Shown: piece by piece, positions 47,070-57,385 of the stretch
Layout of the letters: each line of letters starts with the position of its first letter
Numbering within the stretch: the stretch's first letter is position 1
Assembly: GCA_964017185.1 (NCBI GenBank)
Contig: OZ024877.1
Span: forward strand, 8,898,201 to 8,962,200
Source: Rugalucina vietnamica
Lineage: Eukaryota > Mollusca > Bivalvia > Lucinida > Lucinidae
Direction: 5' to 3'
Length of the DNA: 64,000 nucleotides
Translations under genes and position numbers: made by a program
The notes under the pieces: generated by a model
Seen by the model: the letters and a program-made list of their open reading frames with translations, nothing else
Database searches by the model: none
What the model was told of the DNA's origin: nothing

Positions 47070-48509
47070 AAGTTAAAACTACATACACACTTTCGTCCTA
47101 GACGTTGAAGGGTGAACATCGACTTATCACTGACCGATCACCAACCAACAGCTTAGCGATGGAAAAAGAGACAGATCAACTTGAACTGCCTTTGATCTTC
47201 GTCACTGCTCTAAAGGCATACAGCTTCTCCAGGAAGCCAATCTGGCGGATCGGGGAAGGTTTAGAGCACGTGAAGGTAGAGCTTACCTATACACTACCTA
47301 CCACTCACTCACAGAGTAGTGTAGAACAGAAAGAAAACCTGAATGTCAATTCGAAAGAAACAACGCCTGTAATGTCCAAAAGGGGGGGGGGTGCAGATGC
47401 AAGAACAAGCTTGCACCTTCCAATCTGCCTGCCGAACAACCTGTCACCAGACAACAGCAAGACGCCTCAACGACAGTTGCCGCCACCTCCAGCCTCGCAA
47501 TCTCCAGAGAAACAACCTACACCACCGCCGCCGAAACAACCGACACCACCACCGCCTCCTACGAAGAAACAACCTACAACAACCAACGTACAGTCGTCGA
47601 CTACAGCTGCTTCACAACCATAATCCATCCTCAAGAAACCAACAGAACAACAGAAACTATACTATGGCCAACAGTCGCGCGCAAGGGGAAAGACATCAAG
47701 CACTATCTCCTGAAGAGCTACTGGATCAAGAAAACAGCTTACGGCAAGCCAAAACGCCCCTCCGGCACCTTCATCTACGGTGAACTACTAAATCCTACCG
47801 ACGTAGAACCTCACTACCTCTACTGGCACAAACGCCACGACACCAAACCAACGTTTTTCTACATCTACAAGAACCCTGACAGCTAATTCTACATCCACGA
47901 CCAGTACACCAAGCTCAAGTCCCGCGACGACTCACTACGAGCTGTAACCGGCGACGACCACAACACCATCTGCAACAGTATCTTCACATCGCAGCCTATA
48001 CTCCGTGCCCAGCCCATGCCGAGACCGTAGCCTACCAGAACCATGACTCGACTCCCGATCCCCGTGACCTACTTCTACCGCGCTTAACCAGTGTATCTAC
48101 AACTATTCACATGGATTACAGTGCTCATTTCTGTTTATTCGTGCCTGAGAGAGAGCATCAGATAATTTGACCTACTTTAGCTCTCGCGCAAGATAGTGAA
48201 ATCAAAGATTTGCAGCCGAATTGGCCCTGATTTCACTTTCGTTTTAGGCTCACTTCTCGGACTTGGCGTTCAAAATTTGAAAAAGGTATTGCTCCTTTCT
48301 TTAGCCTGACACCTGCATCTGTTGTCTGTCATTTATGGGCACCGGCTAGACAAGCACGATTTGCAATTTTACCGCTTTGTCTAGTCACGATTTGCAGCCC
48401 AGGAGCACTTTCACTTTACGTCTCAGTGGTGGAGCTATGGATTAAGTCCGCTCGGCCCCGGCAGACGTAAAACAGCCTAAACTTTACTACTACTACTAAG
48501 TTAAAACTA
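47070..48509 (+). mobile_element. 1.4-kb ORF-bearing retroposon with 12-bp target duplications
   Basis: AAGTTAAAACTA occurs at 47070-47081 and again at 48498-48509, directly flanking a 1416-bp segment (47082-48497). The segment ends in a TACTACTACTA tail, as in LINEs and their parasites that use short microsatellite tails rather than poly-A. Inside are a short 5' leader, one long ORF (47159-48030) and a roughly 460-bp 3' UTR with the repeated word CACGATTTGCA. There is no reverse transcriptase. This fits a half-LINE (ORF1-only element) or a LINE-mobilised gene copy. Confidence 0.75.
47159..48030 (+). pseudogene. Unknown protein encoded by the 1.4-kb retroposon (two disruptions)
   Basis: The frame starts at ATG 47159 (MEKETDQLELP) and contains RKPIWRIGEGLEHVKVEL. 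A G10 run at 47382-47391 marks a frameshift, after which the sensible frame is the one beginning KNKLAPSNLP. It continues through a Thr-rich linker to a conserved-looking C-terminal part with KGKDIKHYLLKSYWIKKTAY, SGTFIYGELLNPTD, HYLYWHKRHDTKPTFFYIYK and YIHDQYTKLKSRDD. One in-frame TAA (47884-47886) and a final TAG (48028-48030) are present. In total about 290 codons. The other frame over the linker is Pro-rich and is probably a shadow. Function and family are not recognised; the charged, aromatic C-terminus could be a nucleic-acid-binding domain, but that is a guess. Confidence 0.6.
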
Positions 48510-49260
48510 AGCAATGGTCTGAAATAGATTCATGGAGCGCTATTATAAACGTCAAGTACATGAGCACTGAAGTTGAATCGTGATTCAAAATTCGTCACTT
48601 GAGGTATTACATGCCACGCTGAACGACGCTTTAATTAAAAACGGAAGCCATAAAAAGTTTTAAATGATACACACAATTTTGTTATCTTGTTAGATTTCTC
48701 GTTTTTGCCTGTGTCATGCGAATTAAAAGACTGGAGTCTTAGTATAAAAACAGTAACATAGACAAATTATCAGTTTAATAACAAAGAAGTTAAAATCAGC
48801 AAAGGTCTGTACTGTATCAACCTTTTTTGAGAGTCTACACTTTATACACACATATCTTAAGTAAGATATAAGCCCATTCCATCTCCTATGAATGAATACA
48901 TACAAACACACATGGGATAGCTAAAATGACTTCATATGCAAATGAATGGAATGATACACCGGTATACTAACGCAATAACCAAACCTATATGATTTGCTAT
49001 CTTATCAAATCAAAAGGAGATTTGGTCTACCATAAAATTACCATGTAATACACAACAGAGTGTGTAATTTATGCAGTAATCATAGTAATGATCGTTTTCA
49101 TAAATATCTTCGGATAACGCACTTTGTGATTGTTTAGATAAATTGAAGATGCTGAACATTACCCTATTATGTGCAGACGATTCGCAGTACAAAGACATTC
49201 ACTTTGTCATAAACAAAATCGATTATATACAAAACTATTGAATGGAAACTCAAATTTGCC
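48510..49260. other. AT-rich stretch, nothing recognised
   Basis: No gene or repeat was supported between the retroposon and the next family X piece. Confidence 0.45.
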
Positions 49261-49338
49261 CGTCTCCCCGTACATCCATTTAATGCTCTTATTTTTCCAA
49301 TCCTCAGGGATTGCTTGCAATCAGTTTGTATTTTCCTA
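49261..49338 (-). mobile_element. Family X-associated fragment
   Basis: The complement matches 53275-53352: AAAATACAAACTGATTGCAA, CAATCCCTGAGGATTGG and GCATTAAATGGATGTACGGG. It lies about 200 bp upstream of the Naiad coding region, in the opposite direction. Confidence 0.75.
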
Positions 49339-49986
49339 TCTCTAACTACCACAACTCTTCGATACCGTATTGAAGGTCATTAGTTGACCGTCACTCGTAT
49401 CTCGTTGTATAAACGATTCTTACGTTTCTATCCATAGACTTGTATTAGACATGGACCTGAGATGTGGGCTTCGGTTATACCTTGTTCTTTCATTTGAGAG
49501 ATTTTGCATTACGATTAAGTGCATTATTTTTTCTATAACCGGTATGAGTGTCGCGCTTCTTTTGGCAGTATCAACACAGAACTCCCAACTATGACTATCA
49601 CAAAAAGATTAGGAATTACATTAACTCCCCTTAGGTTGCATGCCGCGTCTACTGTACGGATTCCTCGTTCAACTAACAATTTTCAAAATTTATTACCTAC
49701 TGTTAGGGTGACACCTCTTAATTTATTTTCGGCATCTACTGTTAATCTACACGGAGCTTCTAATTCTAATATGTTTCGTAATAATCTTCAGATAAGGTTA
49801 TCTCCACTTAAATCACCAATTTTACGTAAATATATTAATCCGTTCAAGAGACCTGGAATGTACCCTAGTATTTCTAAGTGCAATGCCAAGAAGTGCAACT
49901 GTTGCAATCATTTATGCTCTAAGACTACTATCACTTCATCTGTGAATGGTAGGACATTTTCAGTGGTTAATGATTCTGATTAAGAC

Positions 49987-50022
49987 TGAAAATCAGTGGA
50001 TCTTGTATATGTTCTTACTTGA
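49987..50022 (+). other. Two in-frame TGA codons at GIY-YIG zinc-site cysteines
   Basis: The codons from 49987 read TGA, KSVDLVYVLT, TGA, NTNNCRMQYVGQT. Penelope-type GIY-YIG domains usually have Cys before the VY segment and again two or three residues after it as part of a CCHH zinc site. Both cysteines are replaced by TGA here, and the next Cys (50035) is retained. Confidence 0.6.
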
Positions 50023-50898
50023 AATACAAACAATTGTAGGATGCAGTATGTTGGACAAACTTGTCGAACTTTGCAAAAACGATTTGGTGAGCACTATCGT
50101 AGAATCAGAAAGCCCAAAAATAATGATACCTTTCTGTACCAGCATTTTAAGCGCACTGGTCATTCTCCCAATAATGTTATAGTTCAACCAGTGGAAAAAA
50201 TCTCATATGATGAAAATTCTTCTGTTAGATTCAAAAACATCAAACGATTTGAAACTGAACTTAAATGGATAAAATTATTGCAAACTCCCTTTCCACTGGG
50301 ATTTAACGACAACATTTACCATGAGGGAAATATTTCCAAAATGCCCGATTTTGATGTACTTACACTTTCAGAGTCTCGTAAACGTAAATCTAGATCTCAT
50401 GGTATACGGAAATAGGGTAATGACAAACGTAAACGGTGCGCTACAATGAAATTGAACACTTCCCTTAATGTTTTAGCTGTTAAACTAAAGATTCACGGTC
50501 GACATCCAATGCTGTCTTATCTTAGTTCTCTGCCTATTGCTGTATTACGTTCCTTGGACACAGAGGCTAATAGATTTTACGATAGAAATCATCAAATGTA
50601 TGACGCTGCACTGTTAACAAGATGTTATACTCAGCATGCTCTTCGTCCATTTATCGATTCCGAATCTAATCACATTAGAAGTTTTATTAAAATTCCTTTC
50701 ATTAATAAAGGAATTGACTTTATTGATTTACCAAGCATATTCCAGGATAAATCAGTGATACCGTCTATACCTATGTACTTCCAAAATTCAGAACTTCCTA
50801 TTATTTGTTACAAAAATAATAAACCAATCAGAAATACTATTTTTAATTTCAATAAACTTGTTTCTGATCTTGATATCCATGCTAATACTCCTAAGTCT

Positions 50899-50901
50899 TG
50901 A
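50899..50901 (+). other. In-frame TGA at the first Cys of the CxC motif
   Basis: The codons read TCT TGA GAT TGT, that is Ser-(stop or Sec)-Asp-Cys. The Naiad linker normally has Cys-x-Cys at this point, just before the PAGH motif. A selenocysteine reading restores the motif. A Cys to TGA point mutation is the simple alternative. Confidence 0.6.
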
Positions 50902-52560
50902 GATTGTAAAGATTCAAAATTTGTTTATCAACCAGCCGGACATATAGTTACTGGAAATTTAAAAATAATTTCGGATTCTAGAATTCGCAAAATTGTTTCT
51001 AAAGGTCCGAAATATAGATTCCCATCATACATCAATTTCGATAAATGTAGAGAGGAGATTGCATCTGCATTGAATGATTTCGGTAATCGATGGTGTAAAC
51101 GATAGGGTGTTGAGGATAATGCTCTTAAAGAATGGAAAAGAAGTATCTTCACTATCGTGGATAAACGTATACAGTTTTATTCACAAAATACTAATCTTTT
51201 ACCTCCTAAACCTAAATCGTCATTTAGGCATTTGAAGCAGGGTATCCAAGAATTTCACAGAAAGTATGTCTTGGTTCCGGCAGACAAAGCCGCAAACAAT
51301 GTTGTTGTTGTTTGTAGGCTTCACTACGTTAACACCTTAAAACAGGAGCTGTATGGTACCAGGGCTTATCTGGAGACAGATACTGATGAGGTGTCTGTAG
51401 TAAATGCCCACTTAAACGATTTACCTGTTAAGTTTTCTGTTTGTGTCAATGAAGGCCAAGACAAACTTCCTACGATGTATTGGTTACCTAAGCTTCACAA
51501 AAGACCATACAAAGCAAGATTTATTGCAAATTCTAGCTCTTGTACTACTACTGAACTTTCTAAATTATTAACTTCCTGTCTTACTGCTATCAAATCTCAT
51601 GTTATAAGATACTGTGAGACAGTGTATGAAACTTCAAATAAAAATTGGTTTTGGTCAATAAAAAATTCTGGTGAGGTGCTCAATAAATTGAAGTGTAGAG
51701 GGTTCCGTGCGACGAGCTTGTCCACATATGATTTTTCTACTCTGTATACAACTTTACCACATAATCTAATTAAAGAAAAACTTCTGGATTTGATAGAGTG
51801 GACCTTCAAAAGGGCATTAGAAAACTATGGTTCACTTTATTTGGCATGTAATGACAGAAAGGCTTTTTTCACTTCCTCTGACCAAAGTCGGTATACACTT
51901 TGGTCATGTCAGAATGTGTGCGACGCCTTATCCTATCTCCTGGATAATATTTATATTAGATTTGGGACCAAGTTATACAGACAAATTGTTGGAATTCCGA
52001 TGGGTACAAATTGCGCACCTCTCGTAGCTGATTTATTTTTATACTGCTATGAAAGAGATTTCATGGATTCTCTTAACCATGATAATCAAGCTGATGTTAT
52101 CGAGGCTTTTAATTCCACTTCTAGGTACCTCGATGACCTTTTGAACATTGACAACCCTTATTTTGAAGGTATGGTCAATCAAATTTATCCATCTGAACTA
52201 CAGTTGAACAAAGCCAATATCTCGGATACCGAAGACCCCTTTTTAGATCTACATCTTTCTGTTGCAAATGGATTTGTTTCTTCTAAATTTTATGATAAGC
52301 GCGATGATTTTGATTTTGATATAGTAAATTTTCCGTTTCTGGATGGTGACGTTCCTCGTACTGCTTCTTATGGTGTATACATTTCGCAACTTATTAGGTT
52401 TGCTAGAGTCTGCAATCATGTTACAGACTTCAACGCTCGAAATAAATCTTTAACGGCCAAACTTCTCCAACAGGGCTATCGGTATCATAAACTTCGAAAA
52501 ACCTTTTCTAAATTTTATCGTAGACTCTATGAATTGATTTCCAAATATAATGTTGGGTAA

Positions 52561-52765
52561 AAAGGTACAAGTAGGCAAAGATCAGGAAAAGGCGCAATCA
52601 GAAAAAGATTCCCACTCCAAAAACCGAGGTGGGAAAAAACCAAACTAACAATCAGGTACTTATACCATGAAACATATCGTAAGCCGAATGAGCAGCTATT
52701 TTCCCAATAGGTGGCCACTCAGTTACCTTAACTTAACTAAAAATATGAAAACATACATAAGGCAC

Positions 52766-52825
<60 letters not shown>

Positions 52826-53269
52826 ATACACCAAGACATAAAACAAAAAGAACCACCACAGAACTATCGACTTGGAACGATCAGTAACACAAAGTTACTG
52901 GCGGGCTTAAACCGGTTTTACATGGCCATAACCTCACCCTCAGCTTCTGCGGTGGTTCATAACATTTAGTTAGTTATTTGGTCCTCGTAGTGAATCTCTA
53001 ACTAGTCAATGAATCATCAAGAACAAACAAATAAATCATGATAAACATCCTGATGAATCAAAAACGAGGACTCACAGACTGAGTAAGCTGCCCGACGATG
53101 GAGATCCCTGGGCGCCGAATAACCTACTAACTCCGGAGCAAAAGAAAAACACCAGTTGGACCCCGGTGGGCCAAGCAACAGACAAGAAGCTCCGGCCCCA
53201 ACCAACTAAAATGAATAGCTTTATGTCGGGGCCATCATAGAGTCTGACGCCCGACCCACCGGCGTGCAA
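52561..53269 (-). mobile_element. Family X retroelement, long antisense copy (copy 12)
   Basis: The fixed end (AAAGGTACAAGTAGGCAAAG on plus) begins directly after the Naiad TAA stop (52558-52560), so the 3' end of X abuts the 3' end of the Naiad coding region. The copy contains an A50 expansion (52773-52822) and extends further than most, past CCGGAGCAAAAG to GTGGGCCAAGCAACAGACAA and GACGCCCGACCCACCGG. It is tail-to-tail with the Naiad and 5'-to-5' with the sense copy 13. Confidence 0.85.
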
Positions 53270-53449
53270 TTAGGAAAATACAAACTGATTGCAAGCAATC
53301 CCTGAGGATTGGAAAAATAAGAGCATTAAATGGATGTACGGGGAGACTTTTTAGGGCCGCCACACGGCACAACCACAAGAACTCTGATTAGGAAAATACA
53401 AACTGATTGCAAGCAATCCCTGAGGATTGGAAAAATAAGAGCATTAAAT
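53269..53449 (+). repeat. Direct repeat, 118-bp period
   Basis: A roughly 62-bp sequence, ATTAGGAAAATACAAACTGA to ATAAGAGCATTAAATGGA, occurs at 53269 and again at 53387. The first is followed by GGGGAGACTTTTTAGGGCCG and CCACACGGCACAAC (also found at 14580-14615). The second leads into the family X coding region. Confidence 0.9.
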
Positions 53450-54268
53450 GGACGCTTTTAAGTGAGGGTCTTTCGGAACCAGAATTTTATGGTGACTTGG
53501 TTTACAAATTTAAGAAACTTATAGGAAGTAATGATTTTTCTTTTCAGTTTAGAAAAATCAGAACACGTTACAGACGTATAGGTTATAACTTGAATGTTAT
53601 GCGACAGTCCGCATGCTTAGTTTTTAACCCAATCACGGTTGATAACTATGCTGCCTTCTTTAATTGCACGCCGGTGGGTCGGGCGTCAGACTCTATGATG
53701 GCCCCGACAAAGCTATTCATTTTAGTTGGTTGGGGCCGGAGCTTCTTGTCTGTTGCTTGGCCCACCGGGGTCCAACTGATGTTTTTCTTTAGCTCCGGAG
53801 TTAGTAAGTTATTTGGCACCCAGAGATCTCCATCGTCGGGCAGCTTACTGAATCTGTGAGTCCTGGTTTTTGATTCACCAGGATGTTTAACAAAATGTTG
53901 TGAACCACTGCAGAAGATGAGGGTGAGGTAAAGCGCCCGTATAACCGGTTTAAGCCCCCCCCCATAGTAGACATATATTGATGACCGTTTCAATGCGATA
54001 ATTCTGTTGTGGCTCTATTTGTTTTATGTTTAAGAGTCGAATTTTTGTGCTCTTTGTATCTTATGTAAGTTTTAATATTTTAGTAAAGTTCAGGTAACTG
54101 AGTGGCCGCCAATGGGAAAATAGCTGCTCACTTGGCTTACGATATATTTATTTAGTATAAGTATCTAATTGTCAATTTTGTTTTTCCTACCTCGTTTTTG
54201 GTGGGAATTTCTATCTGATTGCGGCTTTTCCTGATCATTGCCTTCTTTTACATTTTTATAATACGTTG
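53387..54268 (+). mobile_element. Family X retroelement, most complete copy (copy 13), with coding end
   Basis: The first part (53407-53700) is coding: EDWKNKSIKW, LLSEGLSEPEFYGDLVYKF, RYRRIGYNLNVMRQSACLVF, NPITVDNYAAFFNCTPVGRA, SDSMMAPT. The frame stays open through the start of the 3' region to 53859. The non-coding part contains all family blocks in sense order (GGGCAGCTTACTGAATCTGT, GGTTTAAGCCCCC, GGTAACTGAGTGGCCGCC, GCTCACTTGGCTTACGATAT) and the fixed end near 54268 (diverged). The coding part is read as the C-terminus of a retroelement protein. It has a general resemblance to C-termini of Penelope-like or similar RT proteins, but the family is not established. Confidence 0.7.
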
Positions 54269-54435
54269 CCTGTAGCATTAATATTGAACCTACTGGTAAA
54301 TTCGTTTGTACAATTTGTTTTATCTGTGATACAATCTGATACAGCAGTGAATGGCTAAAACATAGGAAGTAACCTGAAACCGAACGGAAGGAGCGGCGCA
54401 CACGCAAATTGTGACATCGGGTCCATTGAGCCAGT

Positions 54436-54714
54436 CATTACGAAAACTTGCCCATGTAATATACATAATTTCTTTTCAGCTTTAAAAATTGAAAATTTTC
54501 GCGGAAATATTTGATATTTTTCTTATTTTTGCTCAAAACATAGATTGTTGGTACACGTTAGAACCGCCTCGCCGAGGCGGTTCTAACGAGTACCTACAAT
54601 CTATGTTTTGGAGCAAAAATAAGAAAAAATTGGTATACCCCTGCAAACCCCTTTTTTGCTATATAAAAGTGGGGTTCAAGGTGGGATGTATTACACGGTC
54701 ATGTTTTCCTGATG
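54436..54714 (+). mobile_element. Hairpin MITE, family H copy 3
   Basis: A full-length copy with CATTACGAAAACTTGCCCAT at the left and ATGTTTTCCTGATG at the right. The central hairpin includes GTTAGAACCGCC and its complement around GCCGAGGC. Its arms remain nearly perfect. Confidence 0.85.
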
Positions 54715-55205
54715 GAATGTCCTTTGGGAAAAGCATAACATTCTAATAATGAAAGCAAATATAGTTTTACGTCATTCTAAGTCCATGAAATTGTTTTGTC
54801 GTTTTAGATGTAGTTAAAAGGTGGTGTTTCACACTACGATATATAGGGAAAGGTGCACTTTTCTTTAGAACGTTAAGCTTAGAATATAATTAATATTGTT
54901 CAGGCCTGCTGACCCTAAACCATAGGTTTTAGAATTCTTACTAATTGCAAATTACATGTCGAGGGAAATTGGCTTCAGTTATTATTGGATATTAAATAAG
55001 TACAGAAAAATGTTTTCTTTAACGGTGCTAACATTCTGTATAATTCGATTATTTATGATTTCTGAAAACTCATTTCCTTGCTATTTACCAACGTCGTTTG
55101 CCATTTAAAGGCTCCTCGGAACATCGCTAGTTAATAATGCATATATGTCTGTATGCAAAAGGGAACTGTTGATCCAGCGAGTATCCTTTTAGAATCAAAA
55201 CAACA

Positions 55206-55797
55206 ACAACTAAGCTTCTTGTCTGTTGTTTGGCCCACCGGGGTCCAACTGGTTTTTCTTTTGCTCCGGAGTTAGTAGGTTATTCGGCGCCCAGGGATCT
55301 CCATCGTCGGGCAGCTTACTCAATCTGTGAGTCCTGGTTTTTTATTTATCAGGATGTTTATCATGATTTATTTGTTTGTTCTTGATGATTCATTGAGATT
55401 CACCACGAGGACTGAAGAACTAACTTAATGTTATGAACCACTGCAGAAGCTGAGGTTTAGGTTAGGTACCTGTATAACCGGTTTAAGCCCGCCAGTAACT
55501 TTGTGTTACTGATCGTTCCAAGTCGATACTTCTGTGGTGGTTCTTTTTGTTTTATGTCTTGGTGTTTAATTTTATTGTGCTGTTGGCGCCTTATGTATGT
55601 TTTCATATTTTTAGCTAAGTTAAGGTAAGTGAGTGGCCACCTATTGGGAAAATAGCTGCTCATTCGGCTTACGTTATGTTTCATGGTATAAGTACCTGAT
55701 TGTTAGTTTGGTTTTTTCCCACCTCGGTTTTCGGAGTGGGGATCTTTTTCTGATTGCGCCTTTCCCTGATCTTTGCCTACTTGTACCTTTTCAAGTA
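55206..55797 (+). mobile_element. Family X retroelement, sense copy (copy 14)
   Basis: Begins at TAAGCTTCTTGTCTGTTGTT and CCCACCGGGGTCCAACTGG and runs to the fixed end TTGCCTACTTGTACCTTTTC. The equivalent position in the downstream duplicate (near 59790) has no insert, so the copy arrived after the duplication or was precisely missing from that half. Confidence 0.85.
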
Positions 55798-56712
55798 CGG
55801 ACTAACGAGAAAGTTTTGTACAGCAACACAAATGTCAATTCTACGTATACCCTGTACTGGTTAATCTGCCTAGTCGATGCTTACCCATTAATAGTAATCT
55901 CGGTTTAAAAATTATCGGGAAAAATGTAATGAATACCTCCTTACACCCCACTTTTACATGATAAAATTGGGGGTACACAGGGATATACATTTTTGAGGTT
56001 AAAATGAGCATTCTCTTGCTGTTCAGCATATAATACATTATTTGCCGTATCTCTCTAGTCTGTTGTAAGCTCTCATAAAATAATAAAAATGGATAGAAAA
56101 AATAATAGATGTTTCTATTTTACCTTATGTTATCAAACAATCTCAAGTAACAATACATTTTTTTCTGACGAGAATACAGATGGATTTGTCATCTTCAATG
56201 AAAATCCCATTAGCATTATAATGAAATCTGAAACACGCAGAAAAGAAACCTGTCGTCCATTTTAGCGTCCAGATTCATCTCAAAATGGTCGTGTTGCAGG
56301 TTCTTTGAATGTGTAAACTGAGGATGTTATACATTCAATTTACATACAACACCGATTAATTCAAACTGTGTAGATGAGTTAACTGCTAAATTCCTTTTAT
56401 ATAGATTCTTATGACATAAGGTAAAGTTATTATCGCGAAGGCTTCAAATAATATTGTAACTCTCAAAGCAATGGCAGTATGACAACCTTAATGCACTATG
56501 CTTCAAGTTTCGCATATAGCGCCATAGAAGCGCCTTGAGGGCGGAAATTCCATTACGTGACGAAATCTCTGACAGACACGCACTTGTATTAGGAGTACAT
56601 TTTAAATGCCATAGCATCCTAATGTTGGATGAAAGTCTCATACAATGGAGGCATATATATTCAATGAACTCATTTCCTTGATTTGTATTCACGTTGTTCG
56701 GTATCATTTAAG

Positions 56713-56946
56713 CCGCGACGCGAGAAAACCGGTCTTCGGGGTTTCCGATCAGTCTGACACAAACCGGTCTGTGCAGTCACAGAAGATGGCTAGAAGCTTA
56801 AAATTTCAAGTACATGTATAAGTAGAGGAGGAATTGTACTATCCGTGAAGCAAAAACAAAGGCGAAGATCAGCTGTGCATTTACTGCACAGCTGATCGGC
56901 GCCTTTGTTTTTGCAAAGGCAAAAATCCGGTTTTCTCATGACGCGA
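56713..56946. mobile_element. MITE with 10-bp target duplication (family M copy 2, Mutator-like)
   Basis: The body is 234 bp. ATCATTTAAG flanks it on both sides (56703-56712 and 56947-56956). The ends are related inverted repeats: CGACGCGAGAAAACCGG on the left and the complement of CCGGTTTTCTCATGACGCG on the right. The interior has a palindrome, CAGCTGTGCATTTACTGCACAGCTG in two arms around a short loop, and AAACAAAGGCG paired with CGCCTTTGTTT. A 9-10 bp duplication is typical of Mutator-like elements. The interior matches 22084-22319 in reverse. Confidence 0.8.
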
Positions 56947-57070
56947 TCATTTAAGGTCGTCGAAATGTGAAATCAGAAACATCTACATTTGGCTGTATGC
57001 AAAGGGGTCTTGGTTGAACGATCAGGTATTCCAAAGAAAAACCAAGCCCCTGTACAGATGAACAATCAAA

Positions 57071-57349
57071 CATTACGAAAACTTGCCCATGCAATAAACA
57101 GAGATTTTTTTAGCTTTAAAAATTGAAAATTTTCAGCTGAAAAATTTTGATAGTTTTCTTATTTTTGCTTAAAACATAGATTGTGGGTACACGTTAGAAC
57201 CGCCTCGCCGAGGCGGTTCTAACGAGTACCCACAATCTATGTTTTGGAGCAAAAATAAGAAAAATAGGTATACCCCTGCAAACCCCAGTTTTACTATATA
57301 AATGTGGGGTTCAAGGGGGTATACATTGCACGGACATGTTTTCCTGATG
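57071..57349 (+). mobile_element. Hairpin MITE, family H copy 4
   Basis: Full length, closest to the family consensus, with CATTACGAAAACTTGCCCAT at the start and GACATGTTTTCCTGATG at the end. The central stem (about 57152-57265) shows almost complete pairing. Confidence 0.85.
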
Positions 57350-57385
57350 AAGGCATACTCTGGAATAAAAATAAAACTCTTATCC

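Larger units (their letters stand above)
49519..52560 (+). pseudogene. Naiad-type Penelope-like retroelement: N-terminal GIY-YIG endonuclease, CxC linker, reverse transcriptase
   Basis: A single reading frame of about 1,010 codons is broken by six stop codons. Order: N-terminal region with a Cys cluster (KCNAKKCNCCNHLC near 49880); a GIY-YIG endonuclease (LVYVLT at 50002, QYVGQT at 50044, RFGEH near 50080); a linker with the CxC-type site followed by YQPAGHIVTGNLKI (near 50930) and SKGPKYRFP; then RT with STYDFSTLYTT (motif A, 51720), GIPMGTNCAP (motif B, 51991) and YLDDLL (catalytic DD, 52126). N-terminal endonuclease order and the CxC linker define the Naiad group. Stops: TAA 49981, TGA 49987, TGA 50020, TAG 50413, TGA 50899, TAG 51103. 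All three TGA codons fall where the family has conserved cysteines, suggesting selenocysteine; TAA and TAG are ordinary nonsense mutations. The RT part (51157-52560) is intact. Confidence 0.85.
54275..56450 (+). repeat. Segmental duplication, upstream half (A)
   Basis: Blocks of this stretch match 57905-60990 in the same order and orientation at roughly 80-90 percent. Examples: CCTGAAACCGAAC (54372 and 58010), TTTCTTTAACGGTGCT (55015 and 59603), GAAAATCCCATTAGCATTAT (56200 and 60428), AATGGTCGTGTT (56283 and 60513). It contains a hairpin MITE (54436-54714) and family X copy 14 (55206-55797) that are absent at the equivalent sites downstream. No gene is recognised in the shared sequence. Confidence 0.8.

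Noticed and set aside
47048-47070. TATA-like sequence (TATATAAAGG, TATAAATA) as promoter of the retroposon ORF
   Set aside because: It lies outside the 12-bp target duplication, so it belongs to the insertion site and not to the inserted unit.
47391-47783. Alternative frame over the retroposon linker
   Set aside because: A third-frame shadow. The frame with conserved-looking downstream sequence is a different one.
52561-53269. SECIS element downstream of the Naiad stop
   Set aside because: I looked for ATGA...AA...TGAT in a suitable stem and found only poor candidates. The sequence here is an antisense family X copy, so no SECIS is claimed.
53269-53449. CRISPR-like direct repeats
   Set aside because: Only two units, in a eukaryotic retroelement context.
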